Translations under genes and position numbers: made by a program
NCBI GenBank assembly: GCA_030849465.1
Contig: JARVLF010000013.1
Location: forward strand, 1-64,000
Origin: Moesziomyces globuligerus
Lineage: Eukaryota; Basidiomycota; Ustilaginomycetes; Ustilaginales; Ustilaginaceae
Direction: 5' to 3'
Length of the DNA stretch: 64,000 nt
Shown here: positions 53,301-64,000 of the stretch, piece after piece
Position numbering within the stretch: the stretch's first letter is position 1
How the letters are laid out: the number at the start of each line of letters is the position of its first letter
Notes under the pieces: generated by a model
Seen by the model: only the letters and a program-made list of their open reading frames with translations
What the model was told of the DNA's origin: nothing
Databases searched by the model: none

Positions 53301-56300
53301 CCACACCGTCGGGATCAGAAGGGGTGCCCCACCAGCTTCCCCGATGTGAAACGCGCATGCAACGCAGCCAGCTGTCTCTGATGGCGATGAGTGCCCACCC
53401 TGTGCATCATTATTATATTAATGAGTTACAGTCAGATGTCCTGGCTAAGCATTTGCAGCTGCGGCGTTTTTGGTGAGCCCCATGCAAAGGCGCGCAAGAC
53501 TGAATGCCGTGCGTCGTCAAGCTCGATACTGGTGCTGAAGCCTGAGCCGCACTGGACACAACCCAAAGAGCTGGATCTTGTTCGCAGCTGCCACAGCAGG
53601 GATGGCAACAATTTCGAAATTCAATCGAGTTACGCTCGAATCACACCGCGTAAGTTGCATTTTTCTGCTCCAGGCGTAGGTTGGTGCGATTCCCCCCATC
53701 TCCGGTCACTTTTGATCCGCCAGAAGCCCTCTATTCTGTGGAACGAGTATGGCTGCGTTCATGCCTTTGGACTGGCACCGTCCGCAACCGTTATGTCCTT
53801 GTCGTCGCAGCGAAGACCGACCAAAAATCGCTTGAAAGACGTGAAGATCGCAACCAACGCGGGAGACGGCGATGGGGCGAACCAACTTTTCATGCGCCTA
53901 GGTCATCGCGCCTCCGTTATTCTCCTTGAGCCGCGTCGAAGCTCTTTACAGAGGTCGAGAGGCAACCTCTACTGTATGTTCCAGTAAAGCGGATCAATCG
54001 CCTTAGATATGCAGGCAATACTGGAGGGCGGCAGCAGCGTAATCGACACTGGGACAGACGATGCTTTCGGTCCGAAAAAGTCAGATTAAAATTGCCGTTC
54101 GATCAGTTTCGGCGCTCCAAGTCAATTCAGCTGCGCAGAGAACAACTATAAATGTCGGCTTTTGGAGCACTTGACCATTCCCCACCGCGGGGGCTCCCAG
54201 TCCTTTGGGATTCTAGCGCAGGATTTTAACGCCCGGAAACTCATCCCTTGATCTATCTTGAGACAAAGGCGCAGCACACGGCACCTGCTCAACCTTTTCC
54301 TCCGTTCTCTGTACAGTGTTGTTTTCAATTTTCTTTAATCCCATGTTGGCAAAATGGTCAGGCGACCTTTTGCAGCGGCGTGCATCTGAGCTTCCGCACT
54401 GAGATGCATCGACACAGATTTTGGCGAAGGACCGTGAGTGGCCTGCACACGAGTGAACATATCGTGAAGCGTGATCGATGGCCATCACATCGCAACGTCG
54501 AAGCACAGAAGATCGACAGCTGAGCCGGAAAGCGGCCTCCCCGCGCCGTGGCGGCGTCCCTCCAAAGGCTGGCCGGCGATAGCGCAATCTGCGCTTGTCT
54601 AGACAGTCGTGCTTGACGCGTTGGCGTCCGAGTGCTTGGCCGTGCGGGCTTCACTTTGTTTGCACTGTCAGTCAAGTGTGAGTCTGACGACGGAGCTGGA
54701 AACGACGCTGGGGTCGAAGCTCCGACGTCAAGCACTCCGTACCCTTTGTGAGCAACGCGCCGACTCCGCGGAACCAGATGGGTGCGCAAGGTGGCGCAAG
54801 ACAACGGATCCCGTCTCGCCCTCAACGTCGGCCTGCGCCACTTGTGGAAACGGTGAGACTAGACGGTGGGACCAGGGTGATACGTATGTGTACTGGGCAC
54901 GGTGGGCATGGTAGCGGCGTGAAACACATCTAAAATTAATCTGTGCGTTCGGCAGAAAGCCGGACATGCTTCCTCTGCTGGGGCAATGTCTCTGCCACTG
55001 ATCGTGCATGCATTTGCATGTGAGCCTTCCCAATCCGATCGTTTGGAATGGAAACAGCTCACAATACGAAATAAAGATGTGAATTTGTAGCAAGGGATCA
55101 GGGTCACGCTGTCCGCAGAGCGATCCATCCCCACGGAACTGCCACGTCCAGCTCCGATGAGCTCCGCAGGAGTCTCCAGCTGCTAGTTCTAGTTTCCGCA
55201 CCTTGACTCAAACATTCATGCCGTCTCTGGCCGTCGTTCGAATGCTGAGCAAGCCTGAAATACGGCGTCAGGTCAGATGCACATGCCGTGCCACTAGGGC
55301 GGATGAGGGCGCTGTTGCAATCGCCTTGTTACCGCCAATTGAAACGCCCAAACGTGAATTTCAGCGCAACCCGGCGCGACCGTCAGCGGTGGCCGGGCGA
55401 ACGCCGAACTCGATCGGCTCGCGACGGGCAATAGAGATTGCCGCGCGAAGAGATCGAGCGAGACGGGCGAACGCGACTTCAGCTTGCGACTCGACCAGTG
55501 AAGGTGCCGTAGCACACGGTCATGTTCAGCTCTGCTCAGGCCACAAGACGGCGCAGTTGACAAGACATCGGGGAGGAGTGAAGCTGAGTGGCATTTGCCA
55601 TCATGAGGACAGAGTGATGCATCAGCAGTGTTCTGATCGGTGCAGTTCAGCAAGGTATGGGACTCGAAGATTGCGTCGGGGTCAGCCTCCCAGGCTGCGG
55701 AGTTGGTTAGCCGAGGTCCAAATTAGATCAATCGATCTGAGTTGCCCTCGACGCTCTGCTGCGGTGTCTTTTTTCCATTTCATTTTTCTTTATTTTTTTT
55801 CTTTTGGCTTTTCTGATTCCACCTTTTGCACTTCCAGGCGTGCTGGCATTCGGCCTTGACGCCGGGAAATGCTCTTCAATTCCTGGCTCAGCTGATGCAT
55901 ACTCGCGGCCTGCAGCCTTGGTGCATGTCATCACTGCGCTGCGCCGTCTTGCAGATGTCTCTCAATTACGATTTTCCGCACCTGAACGCGCATTCGCACG
56001 CACTTGCACAGCGCCAGGAAAGGACACCCTACGGCCCGCTGCCCACGCCTCGCGCCCTTTGGCCTCTGAAAGTTACGGCCTGCTGGAACGCGCCCGCCTA
56101 AGCGACATTGCCCCGCTCAGGCTCCACCTCCTTGCCTGTCTCTGAGCCGGCTCCAGCGTGTCGGGACGGCCCGCTGCTGATCCTCAGCCGATAGCGCTCT
56201 CCGGTGGGAGCGGTTCGCCCTCGACCTTGCCGCTGACGCCGAATCGGTCGGAGTCCAAGCGTGAGGGATCCACGCCCGCACTTCAAGCCCGACAGCCTGC

Positions 56301-57240
56301 GATCTGCCCCTCGCTTCGAGCAGCCATCTGGTCGTGCAGACGCCCATGCACCTTTTTCGCCCTTCTGAGCCTTGGCCCTCGCCCGGCCATCTGGCCGGGA
56401 GTTTGCCACTCGGTCTGTGCCCACCGCCCTCGCTCTCCAGGTCCCTGTCTCAGATCTCTTGTGCACCTGCCTTGCAGGACAACTGAAGCAGCCAGGCGGC
56501 CTCCCATTTCGCCTCGCCCTCTCCCCCACCCGGTATGCGCCCTCTCAGTGGGTGCGAGGGACTCACGTCACTATTCGTAGGTCCGCAGCGGCCTCACCAG
56601 ACGCACACTCGCCTTCACTACATCAGTCAGTCTGTTTGGACTTGCCTCCTGGTGCTCGCCTAGCCTCGCTTCGCTGCCGCTTCTGACCCTCTCGCCTCTT
56701 CCTCCGCCGACGCCGCCACTTATTCTCTCCCTCGACACCTCCGGCCACTTCGCACCCTCTCTCGGCCTTGCTTGCTTCCGCTGCTCATCGTGTATGAGCC
56801 CCGGACCATCCTGACACATCTTACCTCCTTTCCACATCAACCCATCCCTAACCCTTCGCCGCCATCGGGAGCTCCAGCCTTGTCCAGACACGCTCTGCAA
56901 CTTTCATCCCGACTTGCACCTCATAATTCTTCGCCCTGGATTCGGCTTCATCCGCTGGTCACATCCACGAAGCTTTCCACGCCTTCCACGCGCTCAGCGA
57001 CCTTTCATCGGCACGTTTCCGATCGGCAAGCGTCCCTTTTGACTCTGGACGTCTCCCTCACACTCACACCGGTCCGGTTGAATTCGACTTGCCGACTGCT
57101 CCTGCCCTTCCAGGACTTGCAAAATCCGCGCGCCTCGCTTGCATCAGTCTAGCTGATCTGGAGAGCCCTGGGGACGTTTCTCCGTTTACTTTCGCATCAT
57201 ACCTGCATCCTTTCGCTCCGACGGAATCGGAACAATCAAG
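50325..57240. other. 6.9-kb gene-poor stretch
   Basis: I cannot support any gene here. Open frames up to 256 codons exist (51718-52455, 52579-53349, 53391-53987, 55203-55859) but they overlap frames on both strands and show no motif, hydrophobic pattern or splice logic. Features seen are AT-rich patches at about 53210-53260 and 53405-53425, a T-rich patch at about 55770-55815, and a long pyrimidine-rich segment at about 56700-57200, probably the leader of the next gene. No terminal repeats or transposase-like frame were found. A relic element, a non-coding RNA or simple spacer DNA are all possible. Confidence 0.5.
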
Positions 57241-59124
57241 ATGAGCACAAAGTAAGTTGCGCCCCACCCGTCCCGAGCTTAGAGCTTCGATGCCGCACCT
57301 TCGATGAGCACAGGAGAGGTCGTGCCTACATGCATCCCTTTAGCCGATCAGGCTTGTCAAAGAATGAACGAACTAAGTTTCTGACCGAATCGTTTCATTT
57401 AATACCCTTCCGCAGCGCGTACATGGAACAGCAGACGAGCTATCCTGCGCACTACGGTGCTCTGCCGGATCGATCGGCGCAGGTCTTCGGCGCAGATTCT
57501 CACGAGCCGCGTGCGCCGCGGCCTTTCGAGCCAACGCACAACTCAAACGACCCCTACGCCACTGCCGCGGTGCCCGCGCACCCGCAGCCGGGTGCCATGA
57601 CCGAGGCACACTCGCCCATGTCCAGTAAGTCACTGTCCGCCCCGTGACGGAGCGTTCGACATTCGGCATTTTGGCTAGTCTCGCTGTATATCTCAGAGCA
57701 AAGGCTGACTCTCGACACACTTTTCCTGCTCATTGCCGCACTCTCTCACAGGCTACCGGGGAAGCTTCTCGCACAACTCGTCCATGGGTCTGCCGCACCA
57801 CCGACAGGACTCCATCTCCTCCATCTCGTCGCCCCACGACGTCACTGGCGGCTGGGCGCCATCTTCTCCCGGTCTGACTGCGAGCCGACATCCGTCGATC
57901 TACTCGCTCAACGGCCAGTTCGACCAGGTCGGCCTAGGCAGCAGTATCGACAGCAGTTCCACTGGCGGTCACTTTTACGACCAGTCTCCTCCCATGCATG
58001 CTCAGGTGCGCTATGCGCAAGGTCAAGCCGCTGACGCTCGCCGATTCTCGCTCGACGAGCGCGCCATCCGCACCCAGCCGCAGATGGGCAAGTCGGGCCT
58101 TGTGTCGGCCGACTACCAAGTGCCTGGCTCGTCCGGACGCCATTGGCCATGGGGCGCTAACTCGTCCTCGGCTATGCACGGACGCCACGCCTCGGTATCT
58201 GCCGCCCCGCCTCAGGGCTACGACCATAACCGCATGGCATATGGCGCCAACTCGGGCATGCAGCCCGCGTACGGGTACGATGCCAACGCAATGTCGGCCA
58301 TGTCGCCCACGCGCTACCGCTCCATGAGCAGCTCGGCCGCCAGCGGACGTGCTTACGGCAACCCGTACGGCCCTCCCGGCTCCGCCGCGCACGCCGTGGC
58401 TGCTATGGGATACGGCATGGCCTCGCACCTCGGTCCCGGTATGATGCTTGAGGGTGACATCCCCGGCGGACCGGGTCCGGCTCGCAGGGCCAAGTTCAAG
58501 CGCAGCCGCACTGGCTGCCTGGTGTGCCGAAAGCGTAAGGTGAAGTGCAGCCAGGATGGCACGCCGTGCAAACAGTGCCGTATCGGCAAGCGCGATTGCC
58601 ACTACGACGACAACCCGCAGAAGAAGAAGACCAACAAGAAGGAGCGATCCACCGGCTCCATCGACGGTGGCAGCAGCGAGAAAGGCTCCAACGGTACCGC
58701 ACCGGCTTTGGCTCAGATCGGATCGGACCAGCAGGCCCCCAACGGCATGAACTCGACCGACCCATACTATGCCACCATGGGCGCGCTGGACCACCGTACC
58801 GACTCGAACGGTAGCAACGGCGGCGTCACCTTCTCCATGCCCTTCTCGTCGCAGCCGACCACCGTCTCGGCACACTCATCCACCACGGACAGCACCTGGT
58901 CCAACCCGTCGCCCTTTGCACCCGGCCCGCACGGCGAGAGTCACCCGCAGACACACGCAGTTGCTGCGCATGCCGACAGCTACGGCTGGCCCAGTAAGCA
59001 GGACCACGACCCTACCCAGTCGGCTCCCTACGCGGACCCCGCAGTGGACCGTAACGCTGGCTACTGGAACCAGCACCCAACTTCCTACCCGCCTCGTGCT
59101 AAGCTTGAGGTTGCGGAATCTTGA
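57241..59124 (+). CDS. Zn2Cys6 (GAL4-type) transcription regulator
   Basis: Three exons (57241-57251, 57416-57624, 57752-59124; introns 164 and 127 bp) give 530 residues. The first exon is only 11 bases and encodes MST plus part of Asn, so the start is the least certain part. The DNA-binding cluster is at about residues 325-352: CLVCRKRKVKC followed by CKQCRIGKRDC, six cysteines in the binuclear zinc pattern, with a KKKTNKKER basic tail. It sits in the middle of the protein rather than at the N-terminus. The rest is Ser/Gly/Tyr/Ala-rich low complexity. No fungal-specific regulatory domain is visible. The long leader upstream is pyrimidine-rich. A nuclear regulator is inferred; targets are unknown. 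Confidence 0.88.
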
Positions 59125-59797
59125 GCTTATGCACAAAGCACTCTATGGATCTAACGCAGGAGGATCCAAACAGACTCTTTCGGATCCAGCCGTCTGATCC
59201 GCCGGAAAATTGGACCTCTTCTTTTCCCCCGGTTGGTGTTCTCACACACCAGGATCTCATTATACCTCGGACCCATTTCCATCGCCGCTCGTCTTAATAT
59301 TTGCCTGACCTGGGCGAGCAGTGTCATCGCTCCCGATGTGCGGTGCGATGGCGCTGCCACGCCTCTTGTTCACGTTCATGTCCATCCTTCCGCTCTTTCG
59401 ATCGACCTCGCCGTTTGTAAATTGTGTACAATGCAATCCTTTGCGTCTCGTCTCATGGCCCCTCTGCCGCATCGCGGTTCGAAGTCCGAAGCGAAGAGGT
59501 GTGAAGACCACGTTTTTGGCGAGTTGCGGAGATAGGGTGCGGCACGGCAGAGCGTGCAGCTCGCTTGCTCGCTCGCCTGCGTCTTGGCACCCGATACCGA
59601 ATCTGCTCAAGCGACCATGCTGCGCCTCGCTACCTCCTGCCGAGTGACGCAATGTCGTTCCTGCGGATGCTTATGAGAGTGATCCCGTCGTATCACAGAA
59701 TTTCCGCGCAAGAAGGCGCAAGGGGGCAAAAAGGCGGGGTATACGGATTCCATCAACGGGACATGACGAGTTGGGTAGAAATGAAGGCTGTGCCGTT
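59125..59797. other. Convergent 3' region
   Basis: 673 bp between the stop codons of the Zn2Cys6 gene and the CENP-K-like gene. No gene, repeat or RNA structure is supported. Confidence 0.5.
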
Positions 59798-60994
59798 TCA
59801 TGAAGATGATCTGGTGGCTTTGTGGAAAGCGACTAGACGCCAGCGACGCGCGTCTTTGGGGTGCGCGACGACAATGTTGGCGCGAAGGAAGAGCTCGATC
59901 ATGGCATCGTCGACCTCGCCCCCCGTGCGGCGCAGAGCGAGCTTGGAGGCGCTCACCCACGGATCGAGCGGATGGTCCCACGCCTGGTTCATGAACTCGT
60001 CGAGGTAGTGGCGGAGCGTGACCACCTTGCGGTTGTCGGTGCCGAACAGAGCACCTCCCATATCGATCAGTTGAGCCAACAGCTCTTTGAATCGCTGCTC
60101 CTCCCGCTTGAATTTCCGTCCGAGCTCGCTATGAGCCATCAAAGACGTGTTGAGAGTGAAACGTGCGTCAGTAACGCTGCAAAGATAGCAGACTTTGACG
60201 GGATGAGCGTCGACTTACCGAATGGCAGTTTCTGAAGTGAGGTCCTGCGTGCGTTTGCGCTGCAACTGTGCAAGCCGCTTGGTGAGGCCAGCCTGCACGA
60301 CGTCGAGATCAGCGCGAAGCTGCGTTTCGCGCGCGAGCGCATCGCGTTCCGCGCTGAGCTCCGTTTTGAGCATGCTGAGCGCAGACAGGTACTGCATATT
60401 GAGGTCGTGCAGCTCGTTGCGCGTGCGCACATCTAGCACCGTTGCCGACTCCAAAGCCGGGGCATGCTTGTTCTCTGCGTCGCCGAGCAGACCGATTCCG
60501 AACATGTTTGGGAAAAGTCAGAACATGTAGGCAAACGAAGCAGAACAAGCTGAGAACGTACCTTTTTCAAGTGCGGAGATCGCAAAGTCGAGTTGTTGCC
60601 ATTCGAGCTCGAGTCTGTGCCTGTCATCTTCCGATGCTTCGCTGCTTTTGCCCACGCCGTCTTTGGCAAGGTCCTCAAGCCTCTGCGGTACAAGAGTTGG
60701 TGTGACAGCGTCGCACGATCAGATTTGCCCATGCCAACGCGGTTACGACTAGGGACGATTGCTTACCTTGTCTATCGACTTTGCTAGCGCGTCGTTCTTG
60801 GCCTTTTCGTCCTCGTACACCGCCGAGAGCTCTTCGATCTCAGCCTCTGCTTGTGCCTCAAGCTCGCTCGACTTTGAGCTCGCTTCTGTTGCGGATGAGA
60901 TAATATGGGAGCGCTGCTTGGTGCGGACGGCAGCTTCGCGCAGCGCTGCGTCGCGCAGAATCTCTGCCAAGTCGTGAAAATTGCTCCCTGTCAT
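59798..60994 (-). CDS. CENP-K-like inner kinetochore protein
   Basis: Four exons on the minus strand (60994-60767, 60682-60562, 60474-60219, 60128-59798) give 311 residues. The first 230 residues are strongly charged and predicted coiled coil (for example SSELEAQAEAEIEELSAVYEDEKAK and LKTELSAERDALARE). The C-terminus, DHPLDPWV...IELFLRANIVVAHPKDARRWRLVAFHK, resembles the conserved end of CENP-K (Sim4 in fission yeast, Mcm22 in budding yeast), a constitutive centromere-associated network subunit. Identification rests on this C-terminal block and the coiled-coil layout, so it is moderate. The frame at 61045 begins with GTG; ATG 60994 is the first. It is divergent from the helicase gene. Confidence 0.7.
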
Positions 60995-61450
60995 GATGGC
61001 GTCTGACGTCGATGTTGATGTATCAGGAATGTCGATGTGCTTCACAGAATGCTTATGTGCTTCACAGAACGCAAAGCATCCGAACGTAGAACTGTCGCAA
61101 AGGTGTTGGAAGGGAATATGATGAACGTCAGAGGCCAGGGAGCAGAGTGATGGGCTAAGAGTGGCGCGGAGTCCAAGGTGTTGTTCTTTTTGGCGCCATC
61201 AACGCGACTGCCGCGAGCAGAGTCGCGTCGCATATCCGAGTTCCGGTGACGCTGGCCAAAAAAGTGGAGTGGCATGTCCGATTTCGCTGCACGGACGAGG
61301 TTGCCGCATACGAACTGTGATTTCGCGACCGCAGACCTGCCTCTTGTCTACATCACGTCCCGAACTCCCTTCTGCCTTCGCGTCGCTGCGACAGCATCTG
61401 TAGAGCCCAAGCCTTCGCTTTTCGGCTCAGCCGAAGCGCTCGCTAGCACA

Positions 61451-63769
61451 ATGATCGGTGCTCTCGCGCGGTCTGTGCGCGGCAGTGCCATCCGCTCTGC
61501 ATGCGTGCTCACGCAGAGGCATGTGATGAGCGCAATGGCACCGAAGATCCGATCGGAGCAGATCGCAAGCGGGCTTGCTGCTCAGCTCGGCAGGTGTCAC
61601 TACGATCAGCTAAGGCTTGCAAGCAGCGCAGCCAAGACATCAGCTGCTGAACCTCCAGATCCACAGGGGCTCTCTCCCGATAACGGGGCTGATGCAGCGT
61701 CTTCGTCGTCGTCGGCAGCGACGCCTGGATTTCTCCTCAGGCCATACCAGGAGGAATGCATCCAGGATTGCCTTGCCGCGCTCGAAAGCGGTGTCACACG
61801 TATTGGTGTCTCCTCGCCCACGGGAAGCGGAAAGACGACCATCTTCACCCATCTGATCGACAGGCTCCCGTCCAGGCCCAACGGAGGTGACCGCGTCCTC
61901 ATCATCGTCAATTCCATCGAGCTCGCGCTACAAGCAGCAAATGCAGTCACATCTATGTTCCCCCAAAAAACGGTCGAGATCGAGCAGGGTAGCAAGTACA
62001 AGGCGAGCGGCCTTGCCGACGTGACTGTGGCCACATACCAGACACTGAACCGCAGCCAGCAGCGGCTGGACAAGTTCGAACCTGCATATTTCAAGGCGGT
62101 TGTCGTCGATGAGGCACACCATGCTGCAGCCCCTTCGTATCTCAAGGTGCTCTCACACTTTGACAAGCAAATCGGACTGGACGTCGAAGCGAGGACAGAG
62201 TCCGGTTCCGACGCCGTGCCCGTACTCGGATTCTCAGCCACCTTCAGTCGACACGACGGCCTCGCTCTCGGAAAGGTCTTTGACCGCATCGTGTTTCACA
62301 AGGACTTCCTCGAGATGATTGGAGAAAAGTGGCTCTGCCCCATTCGCTTCACTTCCATCAAGGCTGACATCGACCTCGCCTCGGTCAAGCTATCCAACTT
62401 CAATGCCGATTTCGCCACCGCCTCACTCGCAGCGGTCGTCAACACGCCAGTGGTCAACCGCGTCGTGCTCAAGGCATGGCTTGACCGCGCGCATGACCAG
62501 CGACGCTCCACGCTCATCTTTGCAGTCAACGTCGAGCATATCCAGGAACTCACGCATACTTTCCGCCAGGCCGGCATCGACGCGCGCTACCTGCACGGCG
62601 GCACCCCAATGCACGAGCGCCGAAAGCTGCTGGAAGACTTTCGGGCGGGCGTCTATCCCGTCCTTGTCAATTGTGCAATCCTCACCGAAGGCGCCGACGT
62701 GCCTGCCATCGACTGCGTCCTACTCGCGCGGCCGACGCGTTCGCGCAATCTCTTCTCGCAGATGATCGGGCGCGGACTACGCCTCTCTCCCGCCACGGGC
62801 AAGCGCGACTGCCTCATTCTCGACATCGTCGGTAGCATCGAGAAGGGCGTCGTCTGTACTCCGACGCTATTCGGCCTCGACGCGAACGACATCATTGAAG
62901 ACGAGTCGCCTGAGGCCCTCCTCGAGCGCGCACACGAAGCCGAAGACTTCGACTCCGCCGACGTCGACGGCGACGCGGATCCGTTCGCGATCGAGCTCGC
63001 TGATCCGACCAAGATCACCTACATTGACTACGACGATCCGCATCAGCTGCAGCAGGCGATGCTTGCGCGCTCCAGCGTCGTCGAGACGATGAGCGCCAAC
63101 GCCTGGGTCGACTGTGGCGGCCAGACCTACATTCTCGACGTCCCCCGCTACGGCTTCGTCACTGTAGAGCGCAAGGCCAACTCGACGCGCGGCGAGGATG
63201 CTGCGCCGGTGGAGGATGCCGAGTGGACGTCGTGGTTCACGCCGAGCAACACGGATGCAGACGAGGCGGCGGCGGCGGTCGGCCGAGATGCGCCGGTGGG
63301 TACGGGTGGAAGGAGGTGGGCGGGCGCGCGCAGGGGCTCACCGTACCGCCGCCCACGCCACGCGCTTGATGCGCCCACGCTCGAGGCAGCGATCCGAGGA
63401 AGCGACATCTACGTTCAGAAGAATGTGCTCCGCGGTGCCCCGCAGCTATTTGCTATGCTCAATCGCCGCGCAAAGTGGCGCGCAACCAAAGCCACCGACT
63501 CTCAGCGCAGGCTCGTTGAAAAGAGGCTCGGCCTGTCCAAGGCAGAGGGCGAGGCGGACGGAGATACTAATGCGCAGAAGAAACGCGCAATGCGGTCCGC
63601 GGGCGAACTCACCAAGGGCCAGGCGAGCGTGATATTGACGCGCCTCCTGCACGGTGCCAAGGCCAAGTGGCAGCAGAGAGCCAAGAGGGCAAACAAGGTC
63701 TGGCGCGCGAACGAGCGCGAAAAGCAGAGGAAGGACAGAGAGACCGTCCGCATTGGCCCGTTGGCATGA
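61451..63769 (+). CDS. IRC3: IRC3-like mitochondrial SF2 DNA helicase
   Basis: 772 residues from ATG 61451, no intron. This start gives MIGALARSVRGSAIRSACVLTQRHV, an Arg-rich acid-free presequence. An ATG at 61274 is in frame and would add 59 residues, including acidic ones, before it. Helicase motifs are complete: RPYQEECIQ (Q-like), SPTGSGKTT (I), VVVDEAHHA (II, DEAH), GFSATFSR (III), STLIFAVNVEH (IV), TEGADVPAID (V) and QMIGRGLR (VI). Yeast Irc3 is a mitochondrial branch-migrating helicase that maintains mitochondrial DNA. A long basic C-terminal tail (about 250 residues) ends in an RAKRANKVWRANEREKQ helix. It is divergent from the CENP-K-like gene, with a shared upstream region of less than 0.5 kb. 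Confidence 0.9.
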   Translation: MIGALARSVRGSAIRSACVLTQRHVMSAMAPKIRSEQIASGLAAQLGRCHYDQLRLASSAAKTSAAEPPDPQGLSPDNGADAASSSSSAATPGFLLRPYQEECIQDCLAALESGVTRIGVSSPTGSGKTTIFTHLIDRLPSRPNGGDRVLIIVNSIELALQAANAVTSMFPQKTVEIEQGSKYKASGLADVTVATYQTLNRSQQRLDKFEPAYFKAVVVDEAHHAAAPSYLKVLSHFDKQIGLDVEARTESGSDAVPVLGFSATFSRHDGLALGKVFDRIVFHKDFLEMIGEKWLCPIRFTSIKADIDLASVKLSNFNADFATASLAAVVNTPVVNRVVLKAWLDRAHDQRRSTLIFAVNVEHIQELTHTFRQAGIDARYLHGGTPMHERRKLLEDFRAGVYPVLVNCAILTEGADVPAIDCVLLARPTRSRNLFSQMIGRGLRLSPATGKRDCLILDIVGSIEKGVVCTPTLFGLDANDIIEDESPEALLERAHEAEDFDSADVDGDADPFAIELADPTKITYIDYDDPHQLQQAMLARSSVVETMSANAWVDCGGQTYILDVPRYGFVTVERKANSTRGEDAAPVEDAEWTSWFTPSNTDADEAAAAVGRDAPVGTGGRRWAGARRGSPYRRPRHALDAPTLEAAIRGSDIYVQKNVLRGAPQLFAMLNRRAKWRATKATDSQRRLVEKRLGLSKAEGEADGDTNAQKKRAMRSAGELTKGQASVILTRLLHGAKAKWQQRAKRANKVWRANEREKQRKDRETVRIGPLA

Positions 63770-64000
63770 CACGTTGCAGACATCGAACTGCCGTCTCATA
63801 TAACCTCTATTATGGATACCATTCTGGTGCATGATCGCCCATCGGTAATTGTGAGCAACGTGGACCGAAAACCCACCGTGCAGGGTGCAGGGGTGCAGAG
63901 TAACCATGCAGGCTCCGCGGGTGCAGAGTAACCATGCAGGCTCCGCGGGTGCAGAGTAACCATGCAGGCTCCGCGCTTTCACCTTAAGGGGGCTCGAAGG
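63770..64000. other. Right-edge intergenic segment
   Basis: The window ends 231 bp past the helicase stop. The segment holds a three-copy tandem repeat and no gene. Confidence 0.6.
63891..63974. repeat. 28-bp tandem repeat, three perfect copies
   Basis: Units 63891-63918, 63919-63946 and 63947-63974 are identical, starting GGGTGCAGAG and ending GGCTCCGC. A partial GGGTGCAG precedes the array near 63883. Perfect identity suggests recent expansion, so copy number may vary between strains. Confidence 0.95.

Noticed and set aside
51718..53987. Open frames of about 200-256 codons in the gene-poor stretch
   Set aside because: None has a domain, signal peptide, splice logic or family pattern, and they compete with opposite-strand frames.
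1..64000. Bacterial-style features such as operons, CRISPR arrays, Shine-Dalgarno sites and insertion sequences
   Set aside because: The telomere, spliced genes and fungal protein families show a nuclear fungal chromosome. Nothing in the window resembles these features.

Overview
The window looks like one chromosome end of a basidiomycete fungus, most likely an Ustilaginales smut or a smut-related yeast. It opens with about 31 copies of the telomere repeat CCCTAA (TTAGGG on the other strand), so base 1 is a chromosome end. It is GC-rich, its genes have short GT-AG introns (43 to 129 bp), and it carries the spermidine synthase/saccharopine dehydrogenase fusion known from basidiomycetes. I did not assign a species. 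I support 20 protein-coding genes and find no RNA genes, CRISPR arrays or intact transposons.

Layout. 1-1441: telomere, a degenerate 22-bp repeat array, an interstitial telomere stub, and no gene. 1.4-23.1 kb: STE24 CAAX protease, a C2H2/fungal-domain transcription factor, a PTC7-like mitochondrial PP2C, a KamA-type radical SAM enzyme head-to-head with a mitochondrial [2Fe-2S] ferredoxin, a metallo-beta-lactamase-fold protein, and a second C2H2 regulator whose fingers sit at nearly the same residues as the first. 23.7-26.2 kb: mitochondrial elongation factor G. 26.7-38.5 kb: three KRE6/SKN1-type GH16 glucan-assembly proteins with a ROT1 homologue between the last two. 38.7-44.7 kb: a Baeyer-Villiger monooxygenase divergent from a CoA ligase with a peroxisomal C-terminus (AKL). 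44.8-50.3 kb: TAF11, the spermidine synthase/saccharopine dehydrogenase fusion, and a small predicted secreted protein. 50.3-57.2 kb: a 6.9-kb stretch with no supportable gene. 57.2-63.8 kb: a Zn2Cys6 regulator, a CENP-K-like kinetochore protein and an IRC3-like mitochondrial helicase, then a 3-copy 28-bp tandem repeat near the right edge.

How the genes may work together. The clearest group is the 12-kb cell-wall block: KRE6/SKN1 proteins and Rot1 all act in the ER/secretory route to beta-1,6-glucan, and fungal genes of one pathway are not usually adjacent. Two divergent enzyme pairs suggest shared control: radical SAM enzyme plus ferredoxin, and BVMO plus peroxisomal CoA ligase. From MEF1 to the right end, 13 genes in a row alternate strand perfectly, giving short convergent gaps and long divergent ones.

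Limits. All gene models are read by eye. Splice sites were chosen because they restore reading frame and family motifs. Several long open frames begin with GTG or TTG, so I moved those starts to the first ATG. Product names rest on remembered family motifs, not on a database search.
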